DNA of 64,000 nt, from positions 62,001-126,000 of the forward strand of contig JAYFQE010000021.1 in the NCBI GenBank assembly GCA_034927345.1, in the 5' to 3' direction. Numbering within the stretch: the stretch's first letter is position 1; the number at the start of each line of letters is the position of its first letter. A program made the position numbers and the translations under genes. The notes below the pieces were generated by a model that was given only the letters and a program-made list of their open reading frames with translations, had not been told where the DNA came from and made no database searches. This stretch comes from JAYFQE01 sp034927345. Lineage in GTDB: Bacteria; Bacillota; Clostridia; Saccharofermentanales; UBA5734. Below, in pieces: positions 18,986-28,131 of the stretch.

Positions 18986-18997
18986 AACGTTACCACA
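18986..18997. promoter_or_regulatory. Operator-like site AACGTTACCACA (rightward arm)
   Basis: Exact copy of the site at 18814-18825. Read with its left flank, GTAAGAACGTTACC is an imperfect palindrome centred on the AACGTT core, as expected for a LacI-family repressor. It sits just downstream of the predicted transcription start. The LacI-type gene at 31076-32086, at the end of this cluster, is the likely but unproven binder. Confidence 0.55.
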
Positions 18998-19101
18998 ACT
19001 TTTCCCGTATTATTTGTCATTATCCTTCCATCAATCAGAACGCCAGTAAAAAAGACAAGGGCATTCGGTTTCCCGAAAAGCACACATAAAGGAGAACTTC
19101 C

Positions 19102-20271
19102 ATGAGTAGAATTTGCATCCCCGATTACGAGTATCAGGACAGGATCAAAAAGGCCGCAAACCTGGTCGCGCAAAACGGCCTGGATATTTTGCTGGTCAAT
19201 TCCACAGAATCAGATTATGCCAACGCCCGGTATTTTTCCGGATATTGGCCGTTATTTGAGCGGGCCGGCGTGGCGATTACGCCAACCGGCAAGGCCGGAC
19301 TGATGGTTGGTCCGGAAAGCGCCAAATACGGCGCTGATGTCAGCCATATCCACAATGTTTTCACCACGCTTTATTACCGCGAATCGGCTAATCCTTCTTA
19401 TCCTGAATTTAAAACCAGCACCTACAAGGATGTTTTCAGCGCTTTAGGCGTTAAAGGCGACAAAATCCGCATCGGCGTCTGCAGTCTTCTGGATACGACG
19501 ATGGTTATGTGGAACGGCCTGAAAGAGTGCTATCCCGATGCCGAATTGGTCGATGCTTTCGATATTATGGTTTCATTGCGCAGCATCAAGTCGGAAAACG
19601 AATTGAACTGCCTGCGCGAAGGGTTCCGGATCACCAATCTGGCTATGGACGAGGTTCGGAAAAACCTGCGCCCCGGCGTGACCGAGCTGCAGATGGTCGG
19701 CATAGCCCAGCGGGTCATTTATGAAGAAGGGGCCGAATATGAAGGCCTGCCGATGTATGTTTTCAGCGAAAAGTCCACCAGCCACGCCATTTCCCGTCCG
19801 TCATACCGGGAGATCCTTAAAGGCGACATCGTGCAGCTTAACCTGTCCGCCAAGGTCGACGGCTATTCGCCGAGTATCGGCTATCCGGTCTGCGTCGGCA
19901 AGCTGACGCCCGAAAAACGCCGGATCGTCGAATTTGGCCTGGAAGCGCACCGTTGGACGGAAAAACAGCTGAAAGCCGGCGTTCCCGCCGCCAGTGTCTC
20001 GAAAGAATTTTACAAGATGTTCTGCGATCGGGGTTATAAGGACAATTTTGTTTACGGGCCTTGCCACAGCATCGGCATGATTGAAGTTGAAGCCCCCTGG
20101 ATGGAAAGCACATCTACTTTTAATCTGCAGCCCAACATGACTTTCCAGATTGACACCTTCGTTTCAGGCAGCACCTTCGGCATCCGCTGGGAAAAGGGCG
20201 TTGTCATAACCAAAGACGGATGCGAAAGCCTTTGCGCTCCGATCGGCGAAATTTACGAACTGGATTTCTAA
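19102..20271 (+). CDS. M24-family (creatinase/Xaa-Pro peptidase fold) protein with altered metal site
   Basis: 389 residues. An N-terminal creatinase-type domain (about 10-150) precedes a C-terminal pita-bread domain (160-389). Metallopeptidase members use five ligands, Asp-Asp-His-Glu-Glu. Here the first region reads VQLNLSAKVDGYSPSIG (242-260), where the usual Asp residues appear to be Asn247 and Ser258. His322 (GPCHSIG) and Glu364 (RWEKGV) are kept, and Asp351 stands at the first Glu position. Loss of metal ligands is what creatinase shows, so it may be a metal-independent C-N hydrolase rather than a peptidase. It is the first gene of the rightward operon, next to a creatininase-family gene, which supports that reading. 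Substrate unknown. Confidence 0.75.
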   Translation: MSRICIPDYEYQDRIKKAANLVAQNGLDILLVNSTESDYANARYFSGYWPLFERAGVAITPTGKAGLMVGPESAKYGADVSHIHNVFTTLYYRESANPSYPEFKTSTYKDVFSALGVKGDKIRIGVCSLLDTTMVMWNGLKECYPDAELVDAFDIMVSLRSIKSENELNCLREGFRITNLAMDEVRKNLRPGVTELQMVGIAQRVIYEEGAEYEGLPMYVFSEKSTSHAISRPSYREILKGDIVQLNLSAKVDGYSPSIGYPVCVGKLTPEKRRIVEFGLEAHRWTEKQLKAGVPAASVSKEFYKMFCDRGYKDNFVYGPCHSIGMIEVEAPWMESTSTFNLQPNMTFQIDTFVSGSTFGIRWEKGVVITKDGCESLCAPIGEIYELDF

Positions 20272-20277
20272 TTCGGA

Positions 20278-20303
20278 CCGGTCAGGCCGGAAGGCCTGAC
20301 CGG
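20278..20303 (+). terminator. Strong intercistronic stem-loop without T-run
   Basis: CCGGTCAGGCC (20278-20288) pairs exactly with GGCCTGACCGG (20293-20303) across a GGAA loop. Weaker flanking pairs extend it. No U-tract follows, so it is more likely an RNA-processing or mRNA-stabilising element, or a weak attenuator, between the M24 and creatininase-like genes. Confidence 0.45.
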
Positions 20304-20355
20304 ATCGGAATTTCTGGTCATTTGCAGGGATTATGTTGCAAGGAGAGATGTCAAC

Positions 20356-21090
20356 ATGAAATTGGAACTTGGTTTTCCCAAGGAACTGGAAGATGCGAAA
20401 AAACGTAAAGTGCCCCTGGTTATTCCAGTCGGTACGATTGAATACCACGGGCCGCATTGCGCTTTAGGCTGCGACACCCAGATTGCCACGGGTTTGATCG
20501 ATCGGCTGGCTGAGGAGAAGGAACTGGTTATCGCGCCGCCGATTTGGTATGGCGTCGCCAGTTATGCCGTAGCCGGTCCGGAAAAAAACACCGTTACGGT
20601 TGACATTGATGTTTTTGAACAATATGTCTATTGTATTTTGAAATCCTTGCTCTATGGCGGATGGAAAAATATCTATCTGCTTATCCATCACCAGTATGAA
20701 CAGGAAAATCTCTTGCCGATGACGCTGGCTTGCATGAAAGCCGGAAAAAAACTGGTATTTGAGTATTTGGAAGAAACACGCGGCCGGGGCTGGTGGGGCG
20801 ATAACAACAACGCCGCCTTCTATGCTGAGCTGGAAGCGTCGGATAATCCCTGGAGCTGGATTACGGTTCTGCCCTGCATGAGTACGGCTGCGCAAAACGC
20901 CACCGGCTACGATCATGCCGGAAAATGGGAAAGTTCTATTCTCAGCGCCCTGTGCCCGGAAGCTGTGAAAAAAGAACGCGTTAAAGAAAGCGACGCATGG
21001 TTTATTCAAAGCGCCGCCGAATCATCACCGGCAATCGGCATGAAGATGGTTGATGTATCTCTTGAGTCACTCAAGGAGAGAATTGTCTGA
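20356..21090 (+). CDS. Creatininase family protein
   Basis: 244 residues with the creatininase metal-binding opening VGTIEYHGPHCALGCD (Glu29, His31, Asp40). The later family motif N-G-H-G-G-N is replaced by IHHQYEQEN (His111 or His112 may still bind metal), and the usual H-A-G-x-x-E-T-S reads DHAGKWESS (His187, Glu192). It is most likely a metal-dependent amidohydrolase acting on a cyclic or linear amide, with a substrate pocket different from true creatininases. The upstream M24 gene is of the creatinase fold, recalling the creatinine-to-creatine-to-sarcosine pair, but the sugar-locus setting argues for another substrate. It starts 12 bases before the next gene, so the genes are co-transcribed. 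Confidence 0.8.
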   Translation: MKLELGFPKELEDAKKRKVPLVIPVGTIEYHGPHCALGCDTQIATGLIDRLAEEKELVIAPPIWYGVASYAVAGPEKNTVTVDIDVFEQYVYCILKSLLYGGWKNIYLLIHHQYEQENLLPMTLACMKAGKKLVFEYLEETRGRGWWGDNNNAAFYAELEASDNPWSWITVLPCMSTAAQNATGYDHAGKWESSILSALCPEAVKKERVKESDAWFIQSAAESSPAIGMKMVDVSLESLKERIV

Positions 21091-21101
21091 CGGAGCGGCA
21101 G

Positions 21102-23030
21102 ATGCGACCGATTAAACGTGCGATTCATCTGGATTTTCATACAATGCCCGGTATCTATGACTTTAACCGGGAATGGGATGCTGCGGTTTTCGCCCAGACG
21201 CTGGCCGACGCCAAGGTTTGCTATATCAACGCCTTTGCTAAATGCAATCTGGGGTTTGCCTATTATCCGACATCAGTCGGCGTTCCGTATCCAGGCATGA
21301 AAGGCGATATGTTCGGCGATTTGCTGCGGGAATGTCATAAACGGAACATCGGCGTGTCGGCCTATATGAATGTCGGCCTTGACCATGAACGGGGATCCCG
21401 TTTTATGGACCAAACCAAACTGAGCCGCGACGGCGAGGTTATAACCGGTGACCGCACATCCTACGGTTTTCGCCAGATGTGTTATAAAAATCCCGATTAC
21501 CGCGCCTATCTCCTGGGGATGGTTCAAGAGATCGCCCGCTATGACATTGACGGCTTTTTTGCGGACTGCATGTTCAATTCGCCGTGCTACTGCACGCATT
21601 GCCTGGCTGACCGCAAAGCGCGGGGAATGGATCTTTATGATCCGGACACCGCTGTGGAACACGCCAAGCTGGTCTGGCTCGAGTTTTCCGAAGCCTGCAA
21701 GGAGATCATCGGCCCCGACCGCTATCTGATCCTCAACAATTTGCCCTATTACCGCGGACGCAACCTGCATACGCATGCCGAAGTGGAATGTTTGCCGGGC
21801 GGCGGCTGGAGTTATGACTATTTCTGGCCTCATGCAGTTTATAACCGCACATTTTTGAAAAAGGTCGTTTATATGACCGGCCGTTTTCAGGCAAGCTGGG
21901 GCGATTTCGGCGGATTTAAATCGAAAGCGTCCCTGGAGAACGATTATTACGACGCTTTGTGCACCGGAACTGAGGTGATGGTCGGCGACCACATGCATCC
22001 GGCCCGCAATCTGGAACCGGCTGTCTATCGGACGATCGGCCAGATGAACGCCTGGATCGAACGCCTGGAGCCCTGGACCGAGCATTCGGTTCCGGTAGCG
22101 GAGATAGCTGCTTTAACGGATACCGAAGGCTGGCTTTCCACGACTTACTATGGATTAGCGCGCCTGTTATGCGAGTTGAAACAGTGTTTCGAAATCATCC
22201 ATGTCGACGCTGACTTTTCACGCTATAAACTGTTGATTCTTCCCGATACTTTAACATCGACACCTGAACTGGCCGAAAAGCTCGACCATTATTTGAAAGA
22301 AGGCGGCCGCATCCTGTCAACAGGCACTGCCGGACTGGCGCCGGACAAAAGCGGATTCATCCTGCCGCAGTGGGCCTTTGATTTTGAAGCGACAGACAAC
22401 AGCCATACAGGCTATTATCATCTGAATAAGCTGGACGACCCGAAAATCTATGATATGGATTACAGCATGTACGGCGAACAAGGCGTCCTGTTCCGGGCCC
22501 GTTCCGGCGAATCCATTCTGGCCGAATCGGTCAAAGCCTATTCTGAACGGTATTGGGACGGCTTTCATGGTTATTTTTATACTCCGCCGGAAAAAAAGAC
22601 CGGTTATGCAGCTGCCGCCATATCCGGCCCGGTCGGCCATATTGCCTTTGATATTTTTAAAGCGTATTTCGTCAGTGCTTCTTATCCGCACAAAGCTTTG
22701 GTCCGGCAGTGTCTGGCACAATTGTTGCCTGATCCTTTCCTGAAAACCGAAGGTATTCCTTCAACAGCGCGGGTTACAGCCGCCCGCAATGATTCCGATC
22801 TGCTCATCCATGTCAAAGTAACGCATCCGGAAGTGCGCGGCAAAACAGATGCCATCGAGGAACATGGTTATATGAAAGCCGGCGCGGTTGTTTGTGTCCG
22901 CGGAGCTTATCGTCATGGTTATACGGCGCCAGACCGGCAACCCGTTGAAATTCGTCCGGAACCGGACGGCCGTTATACCCGGGTCATCCTGCCGGCTGTC
23001 GAAGGTTACCGCCTGATTGTCTTAAATTAA
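21102..23030 (+). CDS. TIM-barrel glycosidase-like protein with C-terminal trimerisation-like domain (copy 1)
   Basis: 642 residues. The barrel (about 5-340) has strands LDFHTMPGIYDF, NIGVSAYMNVG and DIDGFFADCMF (Asp155 is a candidate catalytic residue), followed at once by PCYCTHC, a Cys cluster that could bind metal. Residues about 350-560 resemble the glutamine-amidotransferase-like trimerisation domain of GH42 beta-galactosidases (YKLLILPDTLTSTPELAEKL, LKEGGRILSTGTAGL). The barrel opening recalls GH29/GH42-type hydrolases, but I do not recognise a characterised family. No signal peptide is visible. It is a tandem paralogue of the next gene, with most of the barrel conserved. Likely a cytoplasmic glycosidase. 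Confidence 0.7.
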   Translation: MRPIKRAIHLDFHTMPGIYDFNREWDAAVFAQTLADAKVCYINAFAKCNLGFAYYPTSVGVPYPGMKGDMFGDLLRECHKRNIGVSAYMNVGLDHERGSRFMDQTKLSRDGEVITGDRTSYGFRQMCYKNPDYRAYLLGMVQEIARYDIDGFFADCMFNSPCYCTHCLADRKARGMDLYDPDTAVEHAKLVWLEFSEACKEIIGPDRYLILNNLPYYRGRNLHTHAEVECLPGGGWSYDYFWPHAVYNRTFLKKVVYMTGRFQASWGDFGGFKSKASLENDYYDALCTGTEVMVGDHMHPARNLEPAVYRTIGQMNAWIERLEPWTEHSVPVAEIAALTDTEGWLSTTYYGLARLLCELKQCFEIIHVDADFSRYKLLILPDTLTSTPELAEKLDHYLKEGGRILSTGTAGLAPDKSGFILPQWAFDFEATDNSHTGYYHLNKLDDPKIYDMDYSMYGEQGVLFRARSGESILAESVKAYSERYWDGFHGYFYTPPEKKTGYAAAAISGPVGHIAFDIFKAYFVSASYPHKALVRQCLAQLLPDPFLKTEGIPSTARVTAARNDSDLLIHVKVTHPEVRGKTDAIEEHGYMKAGAVVCVRGAYRHGYTAPDRQPVEIRPEPDGRYTRVILPAVEGYRLIVLN

Positions 23031-23065
23031 TCATCTGACAAAACTTAAAAGCGAGGTGTCCATTC

Positions 23066-25021
23066 ATGAGACCGATGAAACGTGCGGTGCACATTGATTT
23101 TCACACGATGCCTGGTATTTATGATTTTAACCGGGAATGGGATCCGGCCGTGTTTGCCCAAACCCTGAAAGACGCCCATGTTGATTACATCAACGCTTTT
23201 GCCCGCTGCAATATCGGCTTCGCCTATTATCCGACTAAAATCGGTATTCCGTATCCGGGCATGAAGGGCGATATGTTCGGCGATTTATTGCGGGAATGCC
23301 ACAAACGGGACATCGGTGTCAGCGCCTATATCAATGCCGGCCTGGACCATGAGCAATCCGTCAGGCATATGGGCTGGCTCCGTCTGGATAAAGAAGGCCG
23401 GGTTATCCGGGGTGACCGGACCGCAAATTTCTTCCGGACGCTTTGCTACAACAATCCTGATTATCGCGACTATCATTTCGGCATGCTCAAGGAAATCTGC
23501 GCGTATGATGTTGACGGCTTGTTCTTTGACTGCATGTGTGTTGAGCCGTGCTATTGCTATCACTGCCAAAAGAAGATGATAGCCCGCGGCATCGATCCGA
23601 ATGATGCGGCGGCCAACATCAAATTCCAGGAAGAAAGCATGATCGAATTTGCCCAGGAGTCCAGGCGCATCATCGGCGAAGGCAAGTATCTTTATCTGAA
23701 CGGCATGCATTTCGTCAAAGTCCAGAACATGGATACCCATATTGAGATTGAATGCCTGCCCAGCGGCTGGGGTTATGATTTCTTCTGGCCGACAGTATCT
23801 TATGCCCGTAATGTCCAGGACAAGGTCTTATATATGACCGGACGTTTTCAAAAGAGCTGGGCCGATTTCGGCGGCTTTAAGACAAAAGAATCGCTGGAAT
23901 ATGATTACTTTGACGCTTTGAGCGCCGGCGTCGGCGTTTCGGTCGGCGACCATATGCATCCGGCTAAAAATCTTGAGCCGGCTGTATACCGGGTTGTCGG
24001 CGAATTGAATGAAATGATCATGGCTTATGAACCCTATACCGAAAAAGCTCGTTTTATCGCCGACATCGGCGTCTTGGTCAATGCGGAACTTGTGCTGAAT
24101 CCGGACATCTTCAACGGCGGGGCTATGCTCCCGGAAAATTACAGCGGGTTGGCCCGGATGTTTGGCGAACTGCGTCAAAGCTATGACATTATCAATGAAA
24201 ACATGCGGCTTGACCCATACAAAGTGCTGATTCTGCCGGATGAACTGCGGATGACCGATACTTTGAAAAGCAAGCTGGCCGATTACCTGAAAAATGGCGG
24301 CAAGATCCTGTCAACCGGAACCGCCGGCCTTAATCTGGAGCAAACCGGATTCGCCTTGCCGGAATGGGACTTTGAGTTCGACGGAGTCGACCGCAGCAAC
24401 GCTTCTTATTTCCATCTGAATGAGCTGGATGATCCCCGTTTGTCGGATATGGATACCTGCATGTACAGCAAATCCGGCGTCCTGTTTAAGGCGGAACACG
24501 TGATAGCCAAATATGTTAAAGCCTATTTCGACCGCCATTGGGATGGCTTCCACGGATATTTCTATACACCGCCGGAGCGCGCAACCTGCCATGCCGCCGC
24601 GGCGATCAACACCGCCGGAACGGTTTGCCAGATTTCTTTCGATGTTTTCAAATCATATAATCAGGCGGCTCCCTATCCGCATAAAGCTCTGGTGGCGCAG
24701 TGCCTGAAAAAACTCTTGCCGACGCCGCTGCTCAAGACCGAAAACCTTCCTTCCACGGCAAGGGTCACCCTGACCGGCTGCAGCGAATATGTTTTGCTCC
24801 ATACCAAGGTGACATTCCCGGAGGTTCGCGGCCAGATGGATATCATCGAAGAACATACGGTTCAGCCGGCCGGCGCCATCGTATATGTCCTTGGTTCCTA
24901 TAAACAAGCCTGTACCCTGCCGGATCTGAAGGCTGTCGCAATTGAAGCGGCGGCAGACGGATATACCAAGGTCACCCTGCCGGAAATTACCGGTTATAAG
25001 ATGATTAAACTGGATCGTTGA
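23066..25021 (+). CDS. TIM-barrel glycosidase-like protein with trimerisation-like domain (copy 2)
   Basis: 651 residues, a full-length paralogue of the preceding gene. The opening MRPMKRAVHIDFHTMPG, the barrel motif DGLFFDCMC and the cluster PCYCYHC are all kept, and the C-terminal YKVLILPDELRMTDTLKSKL / LKNGGKILSTGTAGL matches copy 1. Residues around 330-345 differ most, with an insertion near VLNPDIFNGG. Keeping two copies suggests that two related linkages are cut or that the enzymes form a hetero-oligomer. It has a GAGGTGT-type ribosome-binding site ahead of the ATG at 23066 and ends 20 bases before the next start. Function inferred from fold and neighbours only. Confidence 0.7.
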   Translation: MRPMKRAVHIDFHTMPGIYDFNREWDPAVFAQTLKDAHVDYINAFARCNIGFAYYPTKIGIPYPGMKGDMFGDLLRECHKRDIGVSAYINAGLDHEQSVRHMGWLRLDKEGRVIRGDRTANFFRTLCYNNPDYRDYHFGMLKEICAYDVDGLFFDCMCVEPCYCYHCQKKMIARGIDPNDAAANIKFQEESMIEFAQESRRIIGEGKYLYLNGMHFVKVQNMDTHIEIECLPSGWGYDFFWPTVSYARNVQDKVLYMTGRFQKSWADFGGFKTKESLEYDYFDALSAGVGVSVGDHMHPAKNLEPAVYRVVGELNEMIMAYEPYTEKARFIADIGVLVNAELVLNPDIFNGGAMLPENYSGLARMFGELRQSYDIINENMRLDPYKVLILPDELRMTDTLKSKLADYLKNGGKILSTGTAGLNLEQTGFALPEWDFEFDGVDRSNASYFHLNELDDPRLSDMDTCMYSKSGVLFKAEHVIAKYVKAYFDRHWDGFHGYFYTPPERATCHAAAAINTAGTVCQISFDVFKSYNQAAPYPHKALVAQCLKKLLPTPLLKTENLPSTARVTLTGCSEYVLLHTKVTFPEVRGQMDIIEEHTVQPAGAIVYVLGSYKQACTLPDLKAVAIEAAADGYTKVTLPEITGYKMIKLDR

Positions 25022-25041
25022 TTCTGGGAGGAGCTTATTGC

Positions 25042-27165
25042 ATGGAAAAAAATTATGAGTTCCGAAAAAGACTTTTAGAAGTCCATCAAAAAGGCCGGCG
25101 CGACACTTCGTTGCAGCCTGGCTGTGATGAACTGGCCATTACCTCTGAGTCGGATATCATAATACCGGCCGATGCCGGCCGGATCCTTCTTCGCGCGGCC
25201 CGTGATCTGCAGGATTACCTGTTTACGTCGATGGGGCTGTCGGTGCGGGTCGTCCGGGCGGATGACATCCGCGCTGCTGTTGCCGGCGCAGCCGGAAAAA
25301 TTATCTACACGACGCGTGCCGACCAGGCCGACTTGCCTTTACTCGACGGCGACGGACCCCGGGGTTTTCGTATCGACTGCTCCGATCGGGTCGTCATCAC
25401 CGGTTATGACGAAGCGGGGGCTATGCAAGGCGGCTTTTATCTTGAAGACTTGATGAATTTTCGTAAAGCTCCGTTTCTGAAAAAAGATGTTTTCGGACGC
25501 CGCCCGCTCTTTTCGCCGCGCATGGTCCATTCAGGCTACGGCCTGGACAATTTCCCGGACCAGCATATCGCGGCCATTGCGCATGCAGGAATGGATGCCA
25601 TCCTGGTTTTCGTCAAAGACGTCGATACAACGCCTTACGGATATCTGGACTTTAACGAAATTTGCTGGCGTGCGGCAGAATACGGCGTAGATGTCTATGC
25701 CTACAGCTATCTGGTCAGTACGATGCATCCGGAAGATCCTGGCGCGGCCGCTTATTATGACAAGCTTTATGGTTCTGTTTTCAAAGCCTGCCCGGCCTTC
25801 AAGGGTATCGTCATGGTTGGCGAGTCGGTAGAATTTCCATCCCATGATCCACGGACAACCGGACAATCCTATCTGACTCCCAGTGAAGACGGTTTGGCCA
25901 AAACCAAGCCCAGCCCCGGCTGGTGGCCTTGTGAAGATTACCCGCAATGGCTGACGCTCGTCCGGGATACCGTACGGAAGTATAAAGCTGATGCCGATAT
26001 TGTTTTCTGGACCTACAACTGGGGTTATGTTGAAGAAAAATACCGTCTGGAATTACTGGATCACTTGCCGACCGACATATCGCTGCTGGTTACCTTCGAG
26101 ATGTTTGAAAAAATCAAAACCGGTCCGGTTACCAGCACTTGTGTTGACTATACGCTGATGTTTGAAGGGCCGGGCGCGTATTTCCTGAGTGAAGCCAAGC
26201 GGGCAAAAGAACGGGGCATCCGATTGTATTCGATGGTCAATACCGGCGGGCTGACCTGGGATATCGGCGTCGTTCCTTATGAACCCACGCCGGGCCAATG
26301 GATGCGCAAACATGAAAAAATCCTGGAATGCCATGAACGATATGGCTTGTGCGGATTGATGGAATCCCACCATTACGGTTTCTGGCCGTCGTTTATCAGC
26401 GACCTTGCCAAATGGACTTATACAGCCGGCACGCCGCAGCCCGCTCAGGTTCTGCGTCAATTGGCGGAACGTGACTTTGGCGCCGAACATGCGGATACGG
26501 TGCTTGAAGCCTGGGCGTTGTGGAGCGAAGGCATTCAACATTATATGTCGACCAATGAAGACCAATACGGCCCTTTCAGGATCGGCCCGTCTTTTCCTCT
26601 GGTTTTATCCCGGCCGGTTAGGGTGCCTGAATCGCCGTTTGCCATGTTCGGCAACCGGATCTTCAACACGCTTTACGGCAGTGCCGACGGCGGGCGTTGT
26701 TCCCTGCTTTCCTTCCGGCTGCCGGTGGAAATCGACTATTTGACGATCATGCGGGACTGCTTTGCCCGGGGCGCGGATCTGCTTGCCGGTATCCTGCCTT
26801 CTCTGCAGGGCGCGATGGGCGAACAGGCGGAACGGATGATTTGCCTGGGCCGCTTCATCAGCAACAGCGCGCAGACCACCCTTCATGTCAAACAATGGTA
26901 TCAGGATAAAATCTACTTGCTGGCGGCAGCTGACAACGAGACGGTTGTCCGGCTGGTCGGCCATATGACGGCGATCGCGGAAGCTGAAATCAAGAACGCC
27001 GAAGCGACGATACCTCTGGTGCAGCTGGATTCCCGGCTGGGCTGGGAACCCAGCATGGAATATATGTGCGACGAAAATCACCTACGTTGGAAGATTAAAC
27101 AGGTCAGGCAGGTTATCGATACCGAACTGGCTATGTATCTATCTTCACTTCAATATAATAAATAG
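25042..27165 (+). CDS. GH20-like beta-N-acetylhexosaminidase-fold protein
   Basis: 707 residues. The N-terminal 120 residues match the alpha/beta domain that precedes the barrel in GH20 and related enzymes (IIIPADAGRILLRAARDLQDYL; GFRIDCSDRVVITGYDEAGAMQGGFYLED). The barrel starts near PRMVHSGYGLDNFPDQHI. The GH20 catalytic Asp-Glu pair is not obvious; GIVMVGESVEFPSHDP and VTFEMFEKIK hold candidate acids. It may be a GH20-clan relative acting on an N-acylated sugar or a uronic acid. GGGAGGAG (25026-25033) points to the ATG at 25042 rather than the in-frame codon at 25018. It lies between the paralogous barrel genes and the importer in one operon. Confidence 0.65.
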   Translation: MEKNYEFRKRLLEVHQKGRRDTSLQPGCDELAITSESDIIIPADAGRILLRAARDLQDYLFTSMGLSVRVVRADDIRAAVAGAAGKIIYTTRADQADLPLLDGDGPRGFRIDCSDRVVITGYDEAGAMQGGFYLEDLMNFRKAPFLKKDVFGRRPLFSPRMVHSGYGLDNFPDQHIAAIAHAGMDAILVFVKDVDTTPYGYLDFNEICWRAAEYGVDVYAYSYLVSTMHPEDPGAAAYYDKLYGSVFKACPAFKGIVMVGESVEFPSHDPRTTGQSYLTPSEDGLAKTKPSPGWWPCEDYPQWLTLVRDTVRKYKADADIVFWTYNWGYVEEKYRLELLDHLPTDISLLVTFEMFEKIKTGPVTSTCVDYTLMFEGPGAYFLSEAKRAKERGIRLYSMVNTGGLTWDIGVVPYEPTPGQWMRKHEKILECHERYGLCGLMESHHYGFWPSFISDLAKWTYTAGTPQPAQVLRQLAERDFGAEHADTVLEAWALWSEGIQHYMSTNEDQYGPFRIGPSFPLVLSRPVRVPESPFAMFGNRIFNTLYGSADGGRCSLLSFRLPVEIDYLTIMRDCFARGADLLAGILPSLQGAMGEQAERMICLGRFISNSAQTTLHVKQWYQDKIYLLAAADNETVVRLVGHMTAIAEAEIKNAEATIPLVQLDSRLGWEPSMEYMCDENHLRWKIKQVRQVIDTELAMYLSSLQYNK

Positions 27166-27176
27166 GAGGTAGCTGC

Positions 27177-28070
27177 ATGAAAAAAGCGTCCGGTGATACA
27201 ATCTTTTACGCCATCAATTATGTCTTGCTGACCATTATCCTGGTTATTGTCCTTTACCCGATGATCTACATTGTCAGTTGTTCGTTCAGCAGTTCACAAG
27301 CCGTTATATCCGGTGAAGTATGGCTTTGGCCCGTTAAACCGACCCTGATGGGTTACGAAACCATCTTCAGAAACAAAGACATCATGACCGGCTACAGCAA
27401 CTCGATCTTCTACACCGTATGCGGAACGCTGCTGTCGGTTGCCCTGACCATGCTGGCCGCTTATCCTCTGTCCCGGAGTGATTTTAAACTGGGTGGGCCG
27501 ATCATGTTGATCTTCACCTTCACCATGTTCTTCGGCGGCGGCATTATCCCGACCTACCTGCTGATCAGTTCACTCGGCCTGATCAATACCCGGGCCTCGA
27601 TGATTCTTCCCGGCGCGGTCGGCGTTTACAACATCATCTTGTCCAGGACTTTCCTGAGGTCGACGATTCCTTCGGAATTATTAGAAGCCGGGCAGATTGA
27701 CGGCTGTTCTGATTTCAGATTTTTTAAGGCGGTTGTTCTCCCGCTGTCCAAAGCGATTATCGCGGTTGTGGCCTTGTTTTACGCAGTCGGCTACTGGAAC
27801 TCCTACTTCAGCGCCTTGATTTACCTGCATGACCGGGCGAAATATCCTTTACAGCTGGTCTTGCGCGAAATCCTGATTCAAAATAAAATGACCGCGCTCG
27901 AAATGAGCACCGGCACGATGACGCCGGAGGAAATGGCTGCAAAACAAGCTTTATACGAGTTGTTGAAATATTCGCTGATCATCGTGGCCAGCTTACCGGT
28001 TCTCTGCATCTATCCGTTTGTACAGCGGTATTTCGTTAAAGGCGTCATGATCGGAGCGATTAAAGGATAA
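27177..28070 (+). CDS. Sugar ABC transporter permease, MalG/YtcP type
   Basis: 297 residues with six predicted membrane helices. The cytoplasmic EAA loop is ELLEAGQIDGCSDFRFFKAVVLPLSK, which docks the ATPase, and the C-terminus ends YFVKGVMIGAIKG, a hallmark of LplC/YtcP-type permeases. It forms an importer with the lipoprotein at 28132 and the LplB-type permease at 30021. AGGAGGT stands 7 bases before the ATG. No ATPase gene is nearby, so a shared MsmX/MsmK-type ATPase elsewhere is expected. Confidence 0.9.
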   Translation: MKKASGDTIFYAINYVLLTIILVIVLYPMIYIVSCSFSSSQAVISGEVWLWPVKPTLMGYETIFRNKDIMTGYSNSIFYTVCGTLLSVALTMLAAYPLSRSDFKLGGPIMLIFTFTMFFGGGIIPTYLLISSLGLINTRASMILPGAVGVYNIILSRTFLRSTIPSELLEAGQIDGCSDFRFFKAVVLPLSKAIIAVVALFYAVGYWNSYFSALIYLHDRAKYPLQLVLREILIQNKMTALEMSTGTMTPEEMAAKQALYELLKYSLIIVASLPVLCIYPFVQRYFVKGVMIGAIKG

Positions 28071-28087
28071 GACCATTTCTCTTCGTC

Positions 28088-28109
28088 TATAGCGGCGAAA
28101 GCCGTTATA
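28088..28109 (+). other. GNRA-type hairpin ahead of the binding-protein gene
   Basis: TATAGCGGC (28088-28096), a GAAA tetraloop (28097-28100) and GCCGTTATA (28101-28109) form a 9-bp stem with one G-U pair. It lies between the permease gene and the ribosome-binding site of the lipoprotein gene. It may protect or separate the downstream message. Confidence 0.45.
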
Positions 28110-28131
28110 AATAATAAAAGTGGAGGTACCT

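Noticed and set aside
21273..22085. 270-codon minus-strand frame inside a barrel-enzyme gene
   Set aside because: The paralogue at 23066-25021 conserves the plus-strand protein, which shows that the plus strand is coding.
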